64,000 nucleotides of DNA from Tetracentron sinense (GCA_015143295.1 CM026568.1:36340441-36404440), one strand, 5' to 3'; positions 1 to 12,884 are shown, numbered from the stretch's first letter. Made by a program: numbers and translations. Notes: generated by a model from the sequence alone, not told the origin.

Positions 1-399
1 ATTTCTTCCGCAGTTCCCGAGGTTTTTGTCAGTGCGATCCCTTATCTCCCTTCTTGTTTATTATGATTTTCGAAGCTTTCAGTCGCATGATTGATAGAGC
101 ATCCCACTCGGTCTGGGAAGGCTTTAGCATCGGGTCACCGCCTGTCCATTTGTTTGATCTTCAATTTGTCGACGACACCCTAGTTTGTTGTGGTGCTTCC
201 ATCCACTAGCTGCTTCTCATTCAATGTATGTTCCGTTGTTTCGAGGCAATATCAGGCCTTCAAATAAATTTTGCTAAAAGTCAAATCTTTGTTGTGGGTG
301 AGGTCGCCAACTTTGAGGAGTTTGCTATGTGTCTAGGGTGCAAAATTGGATCCCTCCCAACCAAGTTCCTTGGCCTTAGGGGCTCCGTTCAAAGCCACA

Positions 400-2729
400 T
401 GTCGCGACCCAAAATACCCTTTAGGAGTTAGGGATACTTTAGCTCGTGACGTGCCATATCCGATATCAAATCATCCTGTAAAAATACACAAGGCGAAACA
501 TAGCAGAATCATAATACAGTATGGAAGCGTGAACTAAAATTTTCTTTCTATACATATGATTGTATTCCAAGTTTATACAACAATTAAACCAAAACAAAAG
601 TGGACATGCCCACTCATCAAAATACAAAATGTAATATCCTCTCTCTCTCTCAGTAGTCACCCTGAAAGGGCCAATAGTCTAAGTCCCTTGCCTCCACCTG
701 AGGCGCTCTACTACCGGCTCCACGAATGGCTCCTCCTCACCATAGTCCTCCTCTATCCAAGGAACCGGAGCACAGATGTCATAGGGAACACGTGCACTTG
801 CCGACATAAAATGTACAGTTGAGCATGGAATACTCAGCGTATACATACTACTAGCTAACAATGTTATAACAACAATAATATCACATGCGAGTATTTAAAA
901 GAATACAGTTCATAAATCATGCTTAAAACCAACATAGACAATCATTCGTCAAATCTTATCTCTCGTGGAAAACAAAACACCTTCTAAAGTTCTTATGAGT
1001 TCTTATGAGCCTTGTGAGTTCTTGTGAGTTCCTTATAAGTTCTTAGGAGCTTATGAGTTCTTATGAGCCTTGTGAGTTCCTTATGAGTTTATGAGTTCTT
1101 ATGAGCCTTGTGAGTCCCTGCGAGTTCCTTATGAGCTTATGAGTTCTTTTGAGATTTCTTATGAGACGTTCTTGTGCGTAAGAGGTTAGTACCCGCAAAA
1201 CCCTGGGCTACCAACCTTCTTGTATGATCCTTCAACTTATGAGAATTTCTTATATCTTAGCTTATGAGCAAGATGTTAGCACCCGAACTATCCTGAGCTA
1301 CCAACATCCTCGACAATTCACCGTAATCATGCATATGAGATCGTACTTGTATTTCCTTATGAGTTTCATTTATTTGTTTCAATTCCTAGTGCTTATGCGA
1401 AAACCTCGGTCATGTAAAATATAGAGTGCGTGGAGTGCTTGTGATCATCACCATATACTTTAAGAACTTTAAACATTTCATACATGGTCATACAAAACAT
1501 ATTATCATCATAGTATAGTTGAATAATTTCTAAAAACATGGGATATTCTCATTCATAGCATTTCGTCATACCATTCTTGGCTATTAAGCCTATTTCATCA
1601 CATCATACTTAGAATCATTATTTATTTAGAGATAATAACATTCACATACAAGTATGACTATAAAAACCCTAACCTAAAAACCCTTAATCGTTTGTTGGAT
1701 CCTAATTGAAATCACTTATCGAGAGTATTTGCAAATTCCATTCCAATCACACATTCATCATCCTTTTAATCTTTGTATAATAGTAAAGCTAGATAGTGGA
1801 AGTCTTTACCTCTTGGTCAATTCCTATGTTGAAGAAAAACCCTTGAGTAGAAATCCAAGCTAGATGGAGGAAGACACCACCTTGAGGAAGAAGATTATTG
1901 TTTGATTTGAGCTCTTCTTCTTCAATCCACCCTCTCTTGAAAATCCCCACTCTTCATCCTTTTTCTCCCAAGGTCTCTCTTTAGGTTTAGGTTAACCCAA
2001 AAACCCCAAAATGATCTTCTATTTATAGGCAATGGGGTTAAAACCCTAAAAAAACCGGCACTAAAGAAACTAATTTGTGTGCCTACAATCGTTCGTAGGC
2101 TCGATCGTGGGTTGTCCGGTGAGTTTACTTAGTTTCTAGGACTCTACGATCGTTCGTCTCCTACGATTGTTCGTAGGTTGTTTACAAACGATCATAACTT
2201 TGACGGAAACTATCCAGATTTTTTTACTTTGGTAAATCGCCCATAACTTTTGACTCGTTTATCAGATTTTGACGATTCAACTTGCGTTGGACTCTTCATT
2301 CAAATGGGAACAATTTTGTGTCTAATAGACAAATCTAAATTTTGAGTTTTTAATTACCTAATTGGGCTCTAAAGCCGACTGGTCTGGAAATTGATTTCAG
2401 CAGCCCGGGTTTTCAACATACCTGACTCTGGAAATCCGACTTTTAACTTAACCCCGACTCAAAATCTGGAAAAATGACAAACATGAACCTCGAAGAGGGT
2501 TTCAATACATTTCCAAAAATTCAAGAATCGCTCGATTCCGATCAGCGGTGAGAAAATTAGAGCTACTTAAAGTTGAGGGTATGTTAAGGCATAACCCTTG
2601 TTGACACTTAAGAGTATTCTATACTCTTACTCCTTCATCCCAAACATCCATATACTAAAAAAATATTCTTAAAGCTTTGATACATGTCATCATTCATCAT
2701 ACTAAGCCATCAAGATCCGGGGTTCTACA
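400..2729. mobile_element. LTR retrotransposon fossil, probably a solo LTR (2.3 kb), inserted in the LINE
   Basis: The element begins TGTCGCGACCC and ends GGGTTCTACA, the TG...CA form of plant LTRs, and is flanked by a 5-bp target duplication CCACA (395-399 and 2730-2734). Excising it with one target copy joins the LINE RT reading GAPFKAT to SVWEPVIERF. I see no gag or pol coding inside, so a solo LTR is the simplest reading. The terminal sequence resembles Ty3/Gypsy LTRs, but the family is an inference. It contains a short tandem repeat array at about 984-1170. It is a fossil with no coding potential; it is younger than the LINE it interrupts. Confidence 0.75.
984..1170. repeat. Degenerate tandem repeat of a TTATGAG/TTGTGAG-type unit inside the LTR fossil
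   Basis: The motif GAGTTCTTATGAG with variants GAGCCTTGTGAG and GAGTTCCTTATGAG recurs many times over about 190 bp. It is confined to the LTR. The unit length varies, so it looks like slippage-driven expansion. Confidence 0.7.
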
Positions 2730-4024
2730 CCACATCAGTTTGGGAACCAGTTATTGAGAGATTCTTAAAGAGACTAGAGGGTTGGAAAGCTGGTTTTCTC
2801 TTTAGAAATGGGAGATTAACCCTCCTTAAATGCACTCTCAATAGTCTTCCAACGTATTACCTTTCACTGTTCTCCGTCCCGTCGTTGGTGGCCGCTAGAA
2901 TTGAAAAGATTCAGTGGGATTTCCTATAGAACGAAAAGGTCCATGCAAAGAAATATCATTTAGTGCGTTGGGGGCTAGTGCTAGTCTGTCGGCCTCAAGA
3001 GTCTGGAGGACTAAATCTGTGGCCCCTCAAGGTCGTGAACCATTGTTGGGTAAATGGTTGTGGAGATTTGAGGAGGAATTGGATAGTCTATGGTGACAAG
3101 TCATAGTGGTGAGTTATGGGGAGTGCAACAGATGGGAACCAAAAGGGATGAACACTCCCTATGGGGTCAGTTTGTGGTGAGCGATTCTCAAGTCTAAGGC
3201 ATCGTTTGATAGCCTTATCCAATTCGTCATAGGTGATGGGGAGGAGGTAAAATTCTAGACCGATTCTTGGTGCAGGCCCACTTCTCTCCATCTGGACTTG
3301 TCTTCGCTTTATCGGTTATCTTTAGACCGCAATGGGGTGGTGACATCCTTTTTTGAGTGGTGGGGTGAGTGTCGTGTGGGTTCCTCGATTTAGAAGGCCT
3401 TTGCAAGATTGGGATGTGAGCTCGTTTGTTGACCTATTGGGAAGACTAGAGTCTGTAAAACCAAAACCCAATTCTAGGGATACTCGAGTATGGCCCAGGG
3501 ACAACTAAGGTCGGTTTACTATTAGATCCTTCTTGCGTGCTTGGAGTGATTATCCTTATATGGCATTCCTTAGTAAAGTGGTGTGACACTGAGGTATGCC
3601 ATCCAAGGTATCCTTTTTTCTATGGACAGTTTTTCTAGATAAAATCTTGACACTGGACCACCTTCAAAATAGAGGTTGAAATCTTCCAAATAGATGTGTG
3701 ATGTGTCTTATAGCGAAGGAAATTGTAGATCATTTGTTATTGCATTGCCCATTTGCAGACCTTATCTGGAGTCGCTTTCTAGTTCACTTTGGCGTTGCAT
3801 GGGTCTTTCCTGATTCCTTTCAGAGGTTCGTATTTTGCTGGCATTTGGGCTTGAGGGGCTCGGAACTGCATCGCTTATAGGAGTTTATCTCAGGGATAGT
3901 GACTTCTAGGCGGAAGCAAACCACCGCTGGGTTAAGGAAGGTGGAGAGTGGGAGACTGTAGTCTGCTTGGACTACCCAATACCATTTAACATACAAAATA
4001 CAAGAACAGACCCAGTGTCCAAAC

Positions 4025-4453
4025 CATAGTTGCTAGGAAGCTTTGTACAAGGTGGGAAGCTCGCTTCCCAAAAAAGCTCGTTTCCCAAACTCGCTTCCTA
4101 GGAATCTCGTTTCCTTGAACAGACTCTCTTCCTAAGAAGCTCACTTCCATCACGTCTCATCTTGTAGTCAAAAAAAGTTGTATGTGTGAAGTGATGTGGT
4201 AAATCACATTCTATAGCCTAGGGTGTAGACTCTAAGTATGTATCGTCGGTTTGAAACCTAAGGCACTTACTTTTCTACAAAAATCTCATGTAAGATAAAA
4301 TTAAAGGAATAACTACCCATAAGTAACATAATGGGCATGAGGAGCCTATATCTCATTTCTCGTTTTCCGTTTCCTAAGGTTTTTTTGAGTTTCGCTTCCC
4401 ACTTCTCGCTTTCGCTTTGCTTCTCGTTTTCGTTTCTCGCTCTGGTAACTATG
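4025..4453. mobile_element. hAT-type MITE (429 bp) inserted in the LINE 3' region
   Basis: The ends are CATAGTTGCTAGGAAGC and the reverse complement of CTCTGGTAACTATG, giving imperfect terminal inverted repeats CATAGTTRCYAG. An exact 8-bp target duplication GTCCAAAC (4017-4024 and 4454-4461) is the hAT hallmark. The inside is rich in GCTCGCTTCCC-like repeats and has no transposase. The terminal repeat matches that of the element at 57463-57816. Confidence 0.85.
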
Positions 4454-4924
4454 GTCCAAACATCCAATTCTCGGTTAAGTATGCACAATCCTCTGTGATC
4501 CTAGACTCCAGAGCTGGGAACGGGCTAAGACAGTATTACGATATTTGGAAGGAGCGGAATAGGCGCATTTTTTAGGACACTTCTCTATCAGGTGATCAGG
4601 TTATCAAACGGGCTTGCATGCTATTTAGAGCATGAGCTTCCAGTAGGGGGATAGCTACAGGGAGGGAGGATGTTGTGTTTCCTTCTTAGCAAGCTATAAT
4701 GTAGCCGGAGTCTTTTTGCATGTATCTTTTAATTAGTGTAGGCGTGGCCCTTTTTTTTTTTTTTTGCATGTCCAGTTCACTCTTTGTGAATCCTTGTAAC
4801 CTCATTTTTGCTTTTATATATGATGCCATCGATTACCTATCAAAAAAAATTTGTAAAAGGATATTTTGCCAATGGAGATGATATTCTTTTGAAGCTAAAT
4901 ATTATTAACTGATGTGCATTGTAG

Positions 4925-7900
4925 ATTCACCTCAGATATGGGGCATCTTAACATAAAAGATACAGGAAATCAGCGTGAGGCTTCTGCACTTCGTGACGAA
5001 GTATGTCAATCTCATTCATCAATTTCTATACTTTTTTTTTTAAAAATTATTATTTTGTGAAATTTGGATGCAATCCTTGAAGATTATTGTTAAGCTTACA
5101 TCTGTTCAAACCGCAGCTTGATATGCTACAAGAAGAGAATGAGAACATTATTGACAAGGTTTGTTGTTTTTTCTGCTCAAATAAAGGACTTGCCCATGTT
5201 ATTTATAATTTGTAACATTTATTCGGGATTCTTCTGTACAGCTTCGAATTGCAGAAGAGAGATGTGAGGAAGCAGAGGCCAGAGCTAGGGAGCTTGAGAA
5301 ACAGGTCATTTCTCTATGTTAATCATTATGTTTCTTATTTGGTATGGTGAAATCTAAGAGGGGAGGGGGAGGGGGAGGGGGAGGGGTAGTAGTTTCTAAT
5401 GGCCGGGCCGCCGGCATATCTCTGATTTGGATCTTCTATATAGTTAAGTTTCTCTTGTCTACCTATCTCGTGGAGGCAAGTCTTTATCTTTTCTGATTGA
5501 TTAGAGAGGCTTTTGTAACAATGAGATTACATTTTCAAATGAATTATTTTGTCTAACTTCATGTTTTAGTTCTCTCTGTAAATCTATTTATTGGTGCGAT
5601 GGTATTCCGGTTTTATGTCTGACACCTTGTACCTGTATCTTCCATTTCTGCTGCTTCAAGTTAATAGTTCTTTCAGCTTGTTCCTATTTCAAACTTTGCT
5701 CTTAGTCACTGAATTTTAGAAGGCTATATGTTCACTTTAAATATTTCTGAAATTTGTCTTTCTTAAGTTCTCAGTATTTGTGCAATGATGTCTAGGATAA
5801 TTTATTTTTATTGTTCACTTCTGATTTTTGGCAGGTTGTTGCTTTTGGTGAAGGTGTATCTTTGGAAGCCAAATTGTTAAGCAGGTAATTCTGGGATTTA
5901 GACAACTTTGTGTGCCCCATTTTTCATTTAATGTTCCGGTTATAACATCTTATACAATTTCCTGCAGAAAAGAAGCAGCACTACGTCAAAGAGAGGTAAT
6001 CTGGGAGCACTGAAATACACTCGGTTCTAATTTATATAATTGTTAAGCGTAAAGTCATGAAGCTTAGCTTTCTTGTTTCCAAATTAGTACTGGAGATGCA
6101 CTTATACTTCAAGGTAGGTCACTGTGTTAGTAGTACTCCTATTATCAGGTTGTTTACTTGGACCATGCAAACAGTATTGGTTATTCTGTCTTATAATAGG
6201 ACATGCTATAGGGTTTCTTTATGTAAACCATAATTCTCTGTCACAGGCTGCTCTTAAAGTTGCAAAACAAACTAATGATGGGAGAAATGAGGAAACTTTA
6301 GCACTTCGAACTGAAATTGAGGTAAAGTATGGTACTATCATGTACTTTATTTTTTTTCATTCTCATACATTGGTAAACCTGATGAAGTGTTTCTGCTGTA
6401 TAGTGTACATATTTGTTAAAGGAGTCGCCTCAGGCAGTCGCCTATGTGACCAGGCGCTCTATTGTACTCAGGCTACTGGCCACCTTAGGCGGTCATTACT
6501 AAAAATCTCATATATGTAAAATTATTATTGTTTAAGGATTGGAAATTTATTTTATTTGAATATGATTATTCGGTAAACAAAAATATATGCTATTTTATAT
6601 ATTTCTTATGTCTTTTACAATATAATATGTTTGGATTTATATATCCAACAAAAAAAAGTTTGTAGATAGAAGAAGAAATAAAAGCCGAACGGTGTCAAGT
6701 ATGTTTCTCTTATGTTAACTTGTTCTCTCTCTCAATAGGAGGGCCAATTGGTCTCTCCTCCCTCTGTTTGTGGGTGGACCATATAGTCCTCATTTTTTTT
6801 TCATGGTTGTTAAATTACTAAAAGCTCAGGCGGCCCAATAACAAATTAAGAGCTTTTAAATGCCCCAAATTCCTTCTAGTGCCCCCCAAACTCTCATAAA
6901 CTAATATTTAAAGAGGTTTTTTTTATAATTTAAATAAGTGTAGATCCTATAGTTATATATTTTACTTATCAATATTATTTTTATTACTTGTCTTGAGTAT
7001 AATCGAGAAAAAGAAAGAAATGAGTAAGATGTAAGATATCTCCCTCTCCCCACCTCTCTTCTTTCTCCCCTGTTCAGCGTCACGTTTGATTGTCGGTCTA
7101 TTTTTCTACTTTTCATTTACTCTTATATTCTCTCTCTTCTCCCCTCTCCCCTCTCCCCTCTCCCCTCTCTATCTCTCTTTCCTATTGGGCTGTCTATTTT
7201 TTATCTCTCACAATCCCTCTCTCTCCCCTCTTTCAGCAGTCATTGTATACTTAATTTTTATTCCAATTTTTTCCGACACTTGAAATCCTCCTTTATTATT
7301 CTTAGAACTATCTCTAACGATGATTCTATCAAAGTTGGCAATGGTGTAATTTATATGAATGTAGAGCCTCTTATAAAAGAAAATGCATCATACATAGATC
7401 TCATATTAGGAGTTCATCAGGCAACGCCTTGGGCACCTCAGGCGTCCATGGGGTCTATCGCCTCAAGTAACCCGGTCGCCTTGACAACTATGATGGTGTA
7501 GTTTTATAGTTTGTTTTTCTTGCTTGAATCAGAACGCGAAATATGAGGCTGCAGCTGCTGTAGAACAGTTTCGGGAAGCAGAATCTGAAACAAAAGCTCT
7601 TCGCTCAATGACACAGAGGATGGTTTTGACCCAGGAAGAGATGGTTTGTACATTAAATCTTTGTGGACATTCTATGATTAGCTTTCTAGTGATTAATTGT
7701 ATTTACTAAATCCTCATTTCAGGAGGAAGTTGTTCTTAAGAGATGTTGGCTTGCTCGCTATTGGGGTTTAGCTGTACGGCATGGTAATCTATCTGTTACA
7801 ATCTTATTTTACTTTATCACAGGGTCAAAGGAAATTTGGCCTGTTCTTTCATTTTATTTTATTATGTCTTAGTTTTTTTGGGGGGAAAATAGACATGTAT

Positions 7901-10900
7901 AGCTTAACCACCGCATTATTCACCCCTCCCTAACTCTTATTTCTAACTTTGACAAGTTTTGAATGTGTCAAGACTCAAGACTCTGGATCCATATAGTTGC
8001 CAGAAGTAAAACTTCCTTTTATTGGATTGGTCACATACACCAGGGTTTGTGTTATCTGGGAACTCTAACCGCATACTGCTTATAATTGTTATATCTACTT
8101 CTAGTCAGTTAATCTTATTCTAATGTAGAGTTCAACCTCCTGGTTAGATGTTTTCTGGACTCTGGAGTATTGAAAACACAGGGTGTCTTCACTTGGAAGT
8201 TTATCATCTCATTTTATACATACTTGATTTGTTTTGGCTCTGAAAAAGTGGATTCGGTTTACAATGTCCAGTCACATCTAGCTTGCTTTTTGACATGGTT
8301 GCTTTTATCCTTTGTAGGTATTTGTTCGGATATAGCAGTGTCAAAGCATGAGCATTGGTCATCTTTAGCACCTCTTCCTTTCGAAGTTGTCATTTCTGCT
8401 GGGCAAAAGGCTAAGGAGGAATCTTGGAACCAAGGCTAGTCATCACTCATTGATCTTTGTGTCTCAACTCTCATGTCCCATTGTGTTCTCTCTGTAGCAA
8501 AAGCTGGAGTAGTTCTTATAATTGTATTTACAGTGGCAATATTTTTTTTATGGTCAGTGCATTTCCATATATACTTTGTTAAGTTTTCATATTTATAATA
8601 TTTAGCAGGGGATGACGATACAGAGAGAAGGAACAAACTTGTTAAGGATTTGAGTGATCTAACTGGAGAAGGAAATATTGAAAGTATGCTTTCAGTTGAA
8701 ATGGGCTTGAGAGAACTAGCTTCCTTAAAGGTTTCCTCTTTTATCTTCAGTATCAAGTGTTATTTCTTTATCTTGCAATTTTTGTTGGATTTCTGTATTT
8801 CTATATGGATTTTGTTTATACAAACTAGGTCTTTTATGCCGGATTTTCTCTGGACATGGACATGGACATGGACATGGACATGGACATGTGAATGTGTTTT
8901 TGTTCCTTTATTTTTCTTTTTATTTATTTTCACAGTTTCAATGTCTTTGTTTTTGGTGTATGGTGTGTAAACTGTTGCTATACATAAGTTATAATTTTTG
9001 TAACCATTGATTTCTAGGTTGAGGATGCTGTTGTGCTTGCATTGGCCCATCACCGACGGCCAAATTTGGTTCGACAATCCACCTCAGGTTTGCTTTATTA
9101 TTGTCTTCTGGCATGAATCCTTATCTCTGCCAATGCCTGTTTTGATTGGAAATATTTCTTCTTCAACTTGGTTGGTCTTTTTTTGAACTACTTGCTTTCT
9201 AAAACTTTGAATAGTTGTCGATTTAACATGCCTTATTCTGTGAAAAAATCTCTCACACACGCACGCACACTTATAAAATCTTTGTATTTTTTTCTTTGTA
9301 TGATTTCTGGTATAGCTTCAAGTTCCGAGTTCCAACATACATTCTTGGTTATTCAAACTTCTTTGAAATCTATAGTCAAGTTCTTGTGGTCATCTATCAA
9401 ACTGCCGGTTTCTAACTATCTTCTGATTTTTCTGTCCTGGGACAATTTAATTGCTATATGCTGATTTTATTTTTTAATTTTAATTTTTTGAGAGGGATGT
9501 CCTAGATTGAATAGCTGCTCATCATGGAAACTATTCTTATTTTCATAGAAACTCTTTCACTTTTATAGTTATGGTTTTGAGAGAGTCTATAAGTTACTGG
9601 AAAGAAAAAGAGCTTACAGGTTCAGTTATATGCACTGAATACTTATCTTCCTTTTGTGTGTCTTTGTATTCAGATCCAAAATCGCCGGGTGATCCTAGAT
9701 TTACAGAGGCGTTTGGTAACAATTGTATTTTTATTTGTCAATGCACTATGCTTTAGAATCTGAGATATGCTAAAAATGAGGAAACTAACTTAACCTTCAG
9801 ATAGAGGCGCAAGGCAGAGCAGTACCAGTGGTGCACATATGGTGTTGGGTGGGATTTTTCTTCTTCTTTTCTTCTAGAGGGAGACCATTTTGTGTGTCCC
9901 ACTAGGAAATTTATGCCAATTATAACTGAAAAGGCGAAAACAGTTGATCAATAGATTTTCTATTCCATAAATCATCCCTATTTTATCGTCTGTAATCATC
10001 CAGTCTGTTACATTCTCTGGGCAATCAAAAAATATGACAAATAATTCAGAAAAATTCCATGAAATGGATGGTTTCAATTATTTGATTGGGTATATTTGTT
10101 GTAGATCTCCTAGGTGGGGCAATTCAATGATGGTGTCATCCTGCATGTGCACCAGGTGTAGCTCGTCCAGTTTTACGAGTTTTTTTCCTCTCTTCAAAAT
10201 TTCCCCCAATTTTGATAATGCACTAACAAGTCATAGAATTTTGGATTTCTTTTTGTGAGGAGAGTGAGTGTGGAACTAAGATCCGTGTTTTCTTGCAGAA
10301 TTAAGTGAAGAGGAGTCAGAAGATGTTCTTTTCAAGGAGGTCCGCATTAACTTCTTTCTTAGTTGACTTTGTTTGTATCCCATCATTCTCTAATATATCA
10401 TTACTTCTGTCTTTTCCCAGTGGTCAACTTACATATTTTTATAATATTAATAGCTAATTTTGGCCTGTAGATGGTATTTTTATATAAAAGATTTTCTGCC
10501 AACTTTTTGAGTTTTTGCGAGCCTGCTTTCCTTTCGCCCTCCAATAGGAAGTCGTTAAAGGTAATCATGTCTCACTCAATCCCTGACTACGGGACAACCA
10601 GTCCCTTTGGGATCACCATTAAAAAAAAAAAACGTCCCCTTGGGATCTAATTGAAAAGTTCACTATATCTCACGAAATTCCTGACAACAAAACGAGACCC
10701 CTTGAGATCTAATTGAAAATCTCAATTTTTTTTCCTGTTTTCCTTTAGACATTGGATCCTACATCTCAGTATAGGAAACTTGGATAGTCTCTTTAGAACC
10801 TCTCACGAAAGTTGGCGACATAATATTGAGATAGCCTTTTCTCATCCCTATAGAAATTTACTAAGGGTTTAGCTACCCCATCAAAGGCTTCATGGCTAAA

Positions 10901-12884
10901 ATTTGGCTGCTTCTGTTCTGTTAACTAACCTGTGTACTTTCAGATGTATGTTTTTAGGAGAACAGATTTTTTATGTAGAAAAAATATGGTTCAGGTTGAG
11001 TCTCATAATTCTTAAAACTCATGTAAACTTGCACAGGCATGGCTTACATATTTCTGGAGAAGAGCCAAAATGCATGGTGTAGAAGAGGATATTGCAGAAG
11101 AGCATGTTCATTTTTGGATCAGCCATAGTAGGCAGTCGCCAACTTCACATGATGCTGTTGACGGTAATTTCTACATTTTTAATCTAGTCATGTAATCCTT
11201 TCATGTGAAGAAAATACCCCCTTAGTTACAAGGAAACCACCTCAAATATATGGCGCAAAGCCTCGCTATTTTCCAGGAAGATAGCGCAGCTGTATTCTAG
11301 GACATTTTCTGTCCAAGGGGGAACAAATGCTTATCAACTTGAATTACAACCCAAAAGTCGGGGTGTCTTCCAAGAAAAGATGCCAGATTTCTCTAAAAAT
11401 AAAAAAGTTATGTGATCATTTAAATTTCACTTATGAAAAGATGCCAGATTTCTCTAAAAATAAAAAAGTTATGTGATCATTTAAATTTTGCTTATGAAAA
11501 GATGCCAGATTTCTCTAAAAAAAGTTATGATTTAAATTTCACTTATGCTTATAATATACATATTCCGTACTGGATCGGTCCTGTACATTTTTACTTTGTG
11601 CAGACTCTAATGCATCTAAGAAAAATGTTTTTCTCACTCTTGAGTTCAAGTAGGGCGAGAAATATGAACAGAGAAACAAACTTGCCCTTTGTAGCAGCCA
11701 CTTGTATTGTTCCATGCTTTGAAATCTCACTTATCATGATGATTTGATGATCCTACCTTCTTTTTGCATTCTTTTGGACACAGATAATTTTTCATGGCAA
11801 TAATTTAGAAAAAAATGCATTAATCTGATGTGATCATGTAAGTCATCTAAAGTTGGGAAAAGTAATAGAAGAATTCCAACATGGGGTCCCATCAAATTAG
11901 TGTTTCGGGTTGAACTGCACCTTCCCCTCATACAGCACAAGGTGAGTTCTACAATGTTTGGGAACTTGTTTCTCCAGAATATCTTCATGTCTAAAAGTTT
12001 TGCTTAAAAAAAACTAGGAAAAAAATCTGAAATATCTAGAGAGATAACGCTGAAGACCTGCCCAAAATGATGTAAGATTCATAAATTGGGAGCCATCTTG
12101 AAACCATAGTTTCTGCTAGAAATTGGAAGAATTGAATTTCTTATTCTGGTACAATTAAAACTCCAGTCTTGAAGTACTAGTAGGAGATGCTCAGAGATGG
12201 TTTTGTTCTTCTTAAATCTAACCTCAATATCCCCTTATAGAAATATATGCCACAAAAATTAATAATGATTAGCTACACACTGTAATAGGATTAAAAATAT
12301 GAACTCACTTAAATGGTTATAATCATCACATTGGGTTGAATATCTGTGTTTGCTACTGTTATATCATATGAATAGGGCATAAATCCAGGAATGATCTCGG
12401 GCTTGGATGGACTTAATCATCACATTTGGTTCGATATTTTTGGCTTTGACAGTCTCATCGTGCTATATCTTATGGCGGGGCCACCAAATATCTATATTGT
12501 CTGCCATGTATACATCAGAGGCAGATCCACGGTCCACCCATGTATTTATATCATTAAAATTTATAAGCAAGATAAACCCATTTTCCTGTAAATTTTGACG
12601 GTATAATATGTATGTTGATATATATAGGACAATACGAACTCCTCTATGCAGATATCCCTGTATTTGAACTTAGTATGATACAATATTGTTATGATAAAAC
12701 GGTAATAGATTATTGGTTAATGGTGGGTGTTTCATGGCCAGTTGAGCGAGGTCTGATGGAGCTGAGGAAGCTGGGAATAGAGCAGCAACTGTGGGAAGCA
12801 TCCCGCAAGGAGATTGACCAGGCCTCTTCTGCCCTGATTGCCAATCACAACAAACCTGCTGTAGAGTCTGATACCTCCCCTTGA
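4925..12884 (+). CDS. SCD2: SCD2-like coiled-coil protein, C-terminal 388 residues (15 exons; 5' part outside window)
   Basis: Exons (joined in phase): 4925-5000, 5117-5158, 5242-5304, 5835-5884, 5968-5995, 6247-6321, 7533-7643, 7723-7783, 8318-8434, 8609-8730, 9018-9087, 9674-9715, 10299-10339, 11037-11163, 12742-12884; the stop is TGA. The first part is a charged coiled coil ([37 protein letters not shown]). The conserved block follows ([20 protein letters not shown], then [20 protein letters not shown]), with [19 protein letters not shown] and [19 protein letters not shown] nearer the C-terminus. I recognise this as the family of STOMATAL CYTOKINESIS DEFECTIVE 2, a coiled-coil protein that works with SCD1 in post-Golgi and clathrin-linked membrane traffic and cytokinesis. 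The assignment rests on recalled family sequence. The N-terminal low-complexity part is not in the window. One intron (8435-8608) uses a GC donor (CAAG|GCTAGT); no in-frame GT alternative was found. The start of exon 4925 could instead be 4936. The last intron (11164-12741) is the longest fully visible one. Confidence 0.85.
5360..5386 (+). repeat. G-rich (GGGGGA)n run in an SCD2 intron
   Basis: Four or more runs of four to five G separated by single A lie on the coding strand. This meets the usual sequence rule for a G-quadruplex, in RNA as well as DNA, because the intron is transcribed in this sense. Confidence 0.7.
6408..7492. mobile_element. hAT-type non-autonomous element (1.1 kb) in an SCD2 intron
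   Basis: The left end is CATATTTGTTAAAGGAGTCG and the right end reverse-complements to CATAGTTGTCAAGGCGACCG. Both lead into GGCGA/CCTCAGGC-type subterminal repeats. The flanking 8-bp duplication is ATAGTGTA (6400-6407) and ATGGTGTA (7493-7500), one mismatch. There is no transposase. A C-rich CCCCTCT tandem run lies inside at about 7139-7168. The neighbouring exons at 6247-6321 and 7533-7643 are intact, so it inserted between splice sites, ending 40 bp before an acceptor. Confidence 0.85.
8435..8608 (+). other. GC-AG intron in the SCD2-like gene
   Basis: Exon ...AACCAAG is followed by GCTAGT, and the acceptor is TTTAGCAG before GGGATGAC. Only this junction keeps the frame (W-N-Q-G-D-D). The donor is weaker than the usual AGGCAAGT consensus. 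Confidence 0.8.
8856..8888 (+). repeat. Hexamer tandem repeat (TGGACA)5 in an SCD2 intron
   Basis: Five exact copies of TGGACA lie in the intron between the exons ending 8730 and starting 9018. It is a short microsatellite; the apparent open frame across it is intronic. Confidence 0.85.
11374..11547 (+). repeat. 61-bp tandem repeat, about three copies, in the last SCD2 intron
   Basis: The unit begins GAAAAGATGCCAGATTTCTC and recurs at 11374, 11435 and 11496, the third copy shortened. The near identity of the first two units points to recent duplication. Confidence 0.85.

Larger units (their letters stand above)
1..4849 (+). mobile_element. LINE (L1-type non-LTR retrotransposon), 5' end outside window, degenerate and interrupted
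   Basis: Reverse transcriptase signatures are readable at 1-399: a QCDPLSPFLF-like block and the catalytic FVDD motif in LQFVDDTLVC (about 160-190). The coding sense resumes at 2735 with SVWEPVIERF, GRLTLLK and SLPTYYLSLF, all typical of plant L1 RT, and ends near 3880 with a zinc-knuckle RT tail (CVMCLIAKEIVDHLLLHCPF). The 3' end is a short A run at 4842-4849 after ATTACCTATC. In-frame stops (for example after IQWDFL near 2928) and frame changes make it dead. It lies in sense orientation in an intron of the SCD2-like gene. Two later insertions interrupt it, at 400-2729 and 4025-4453; removing each at its target duplication restores a continuous LINE, so both are younger. The 5' end and the LINE's own target duplication are not visible. 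Confidence 0.9.

Noticed and set aside
8650-9077. Open frames over the (TGGACA) repeat
   Set aside because: Intron of SCD2; the plus frame merely continues out of an exon past a valid donor.
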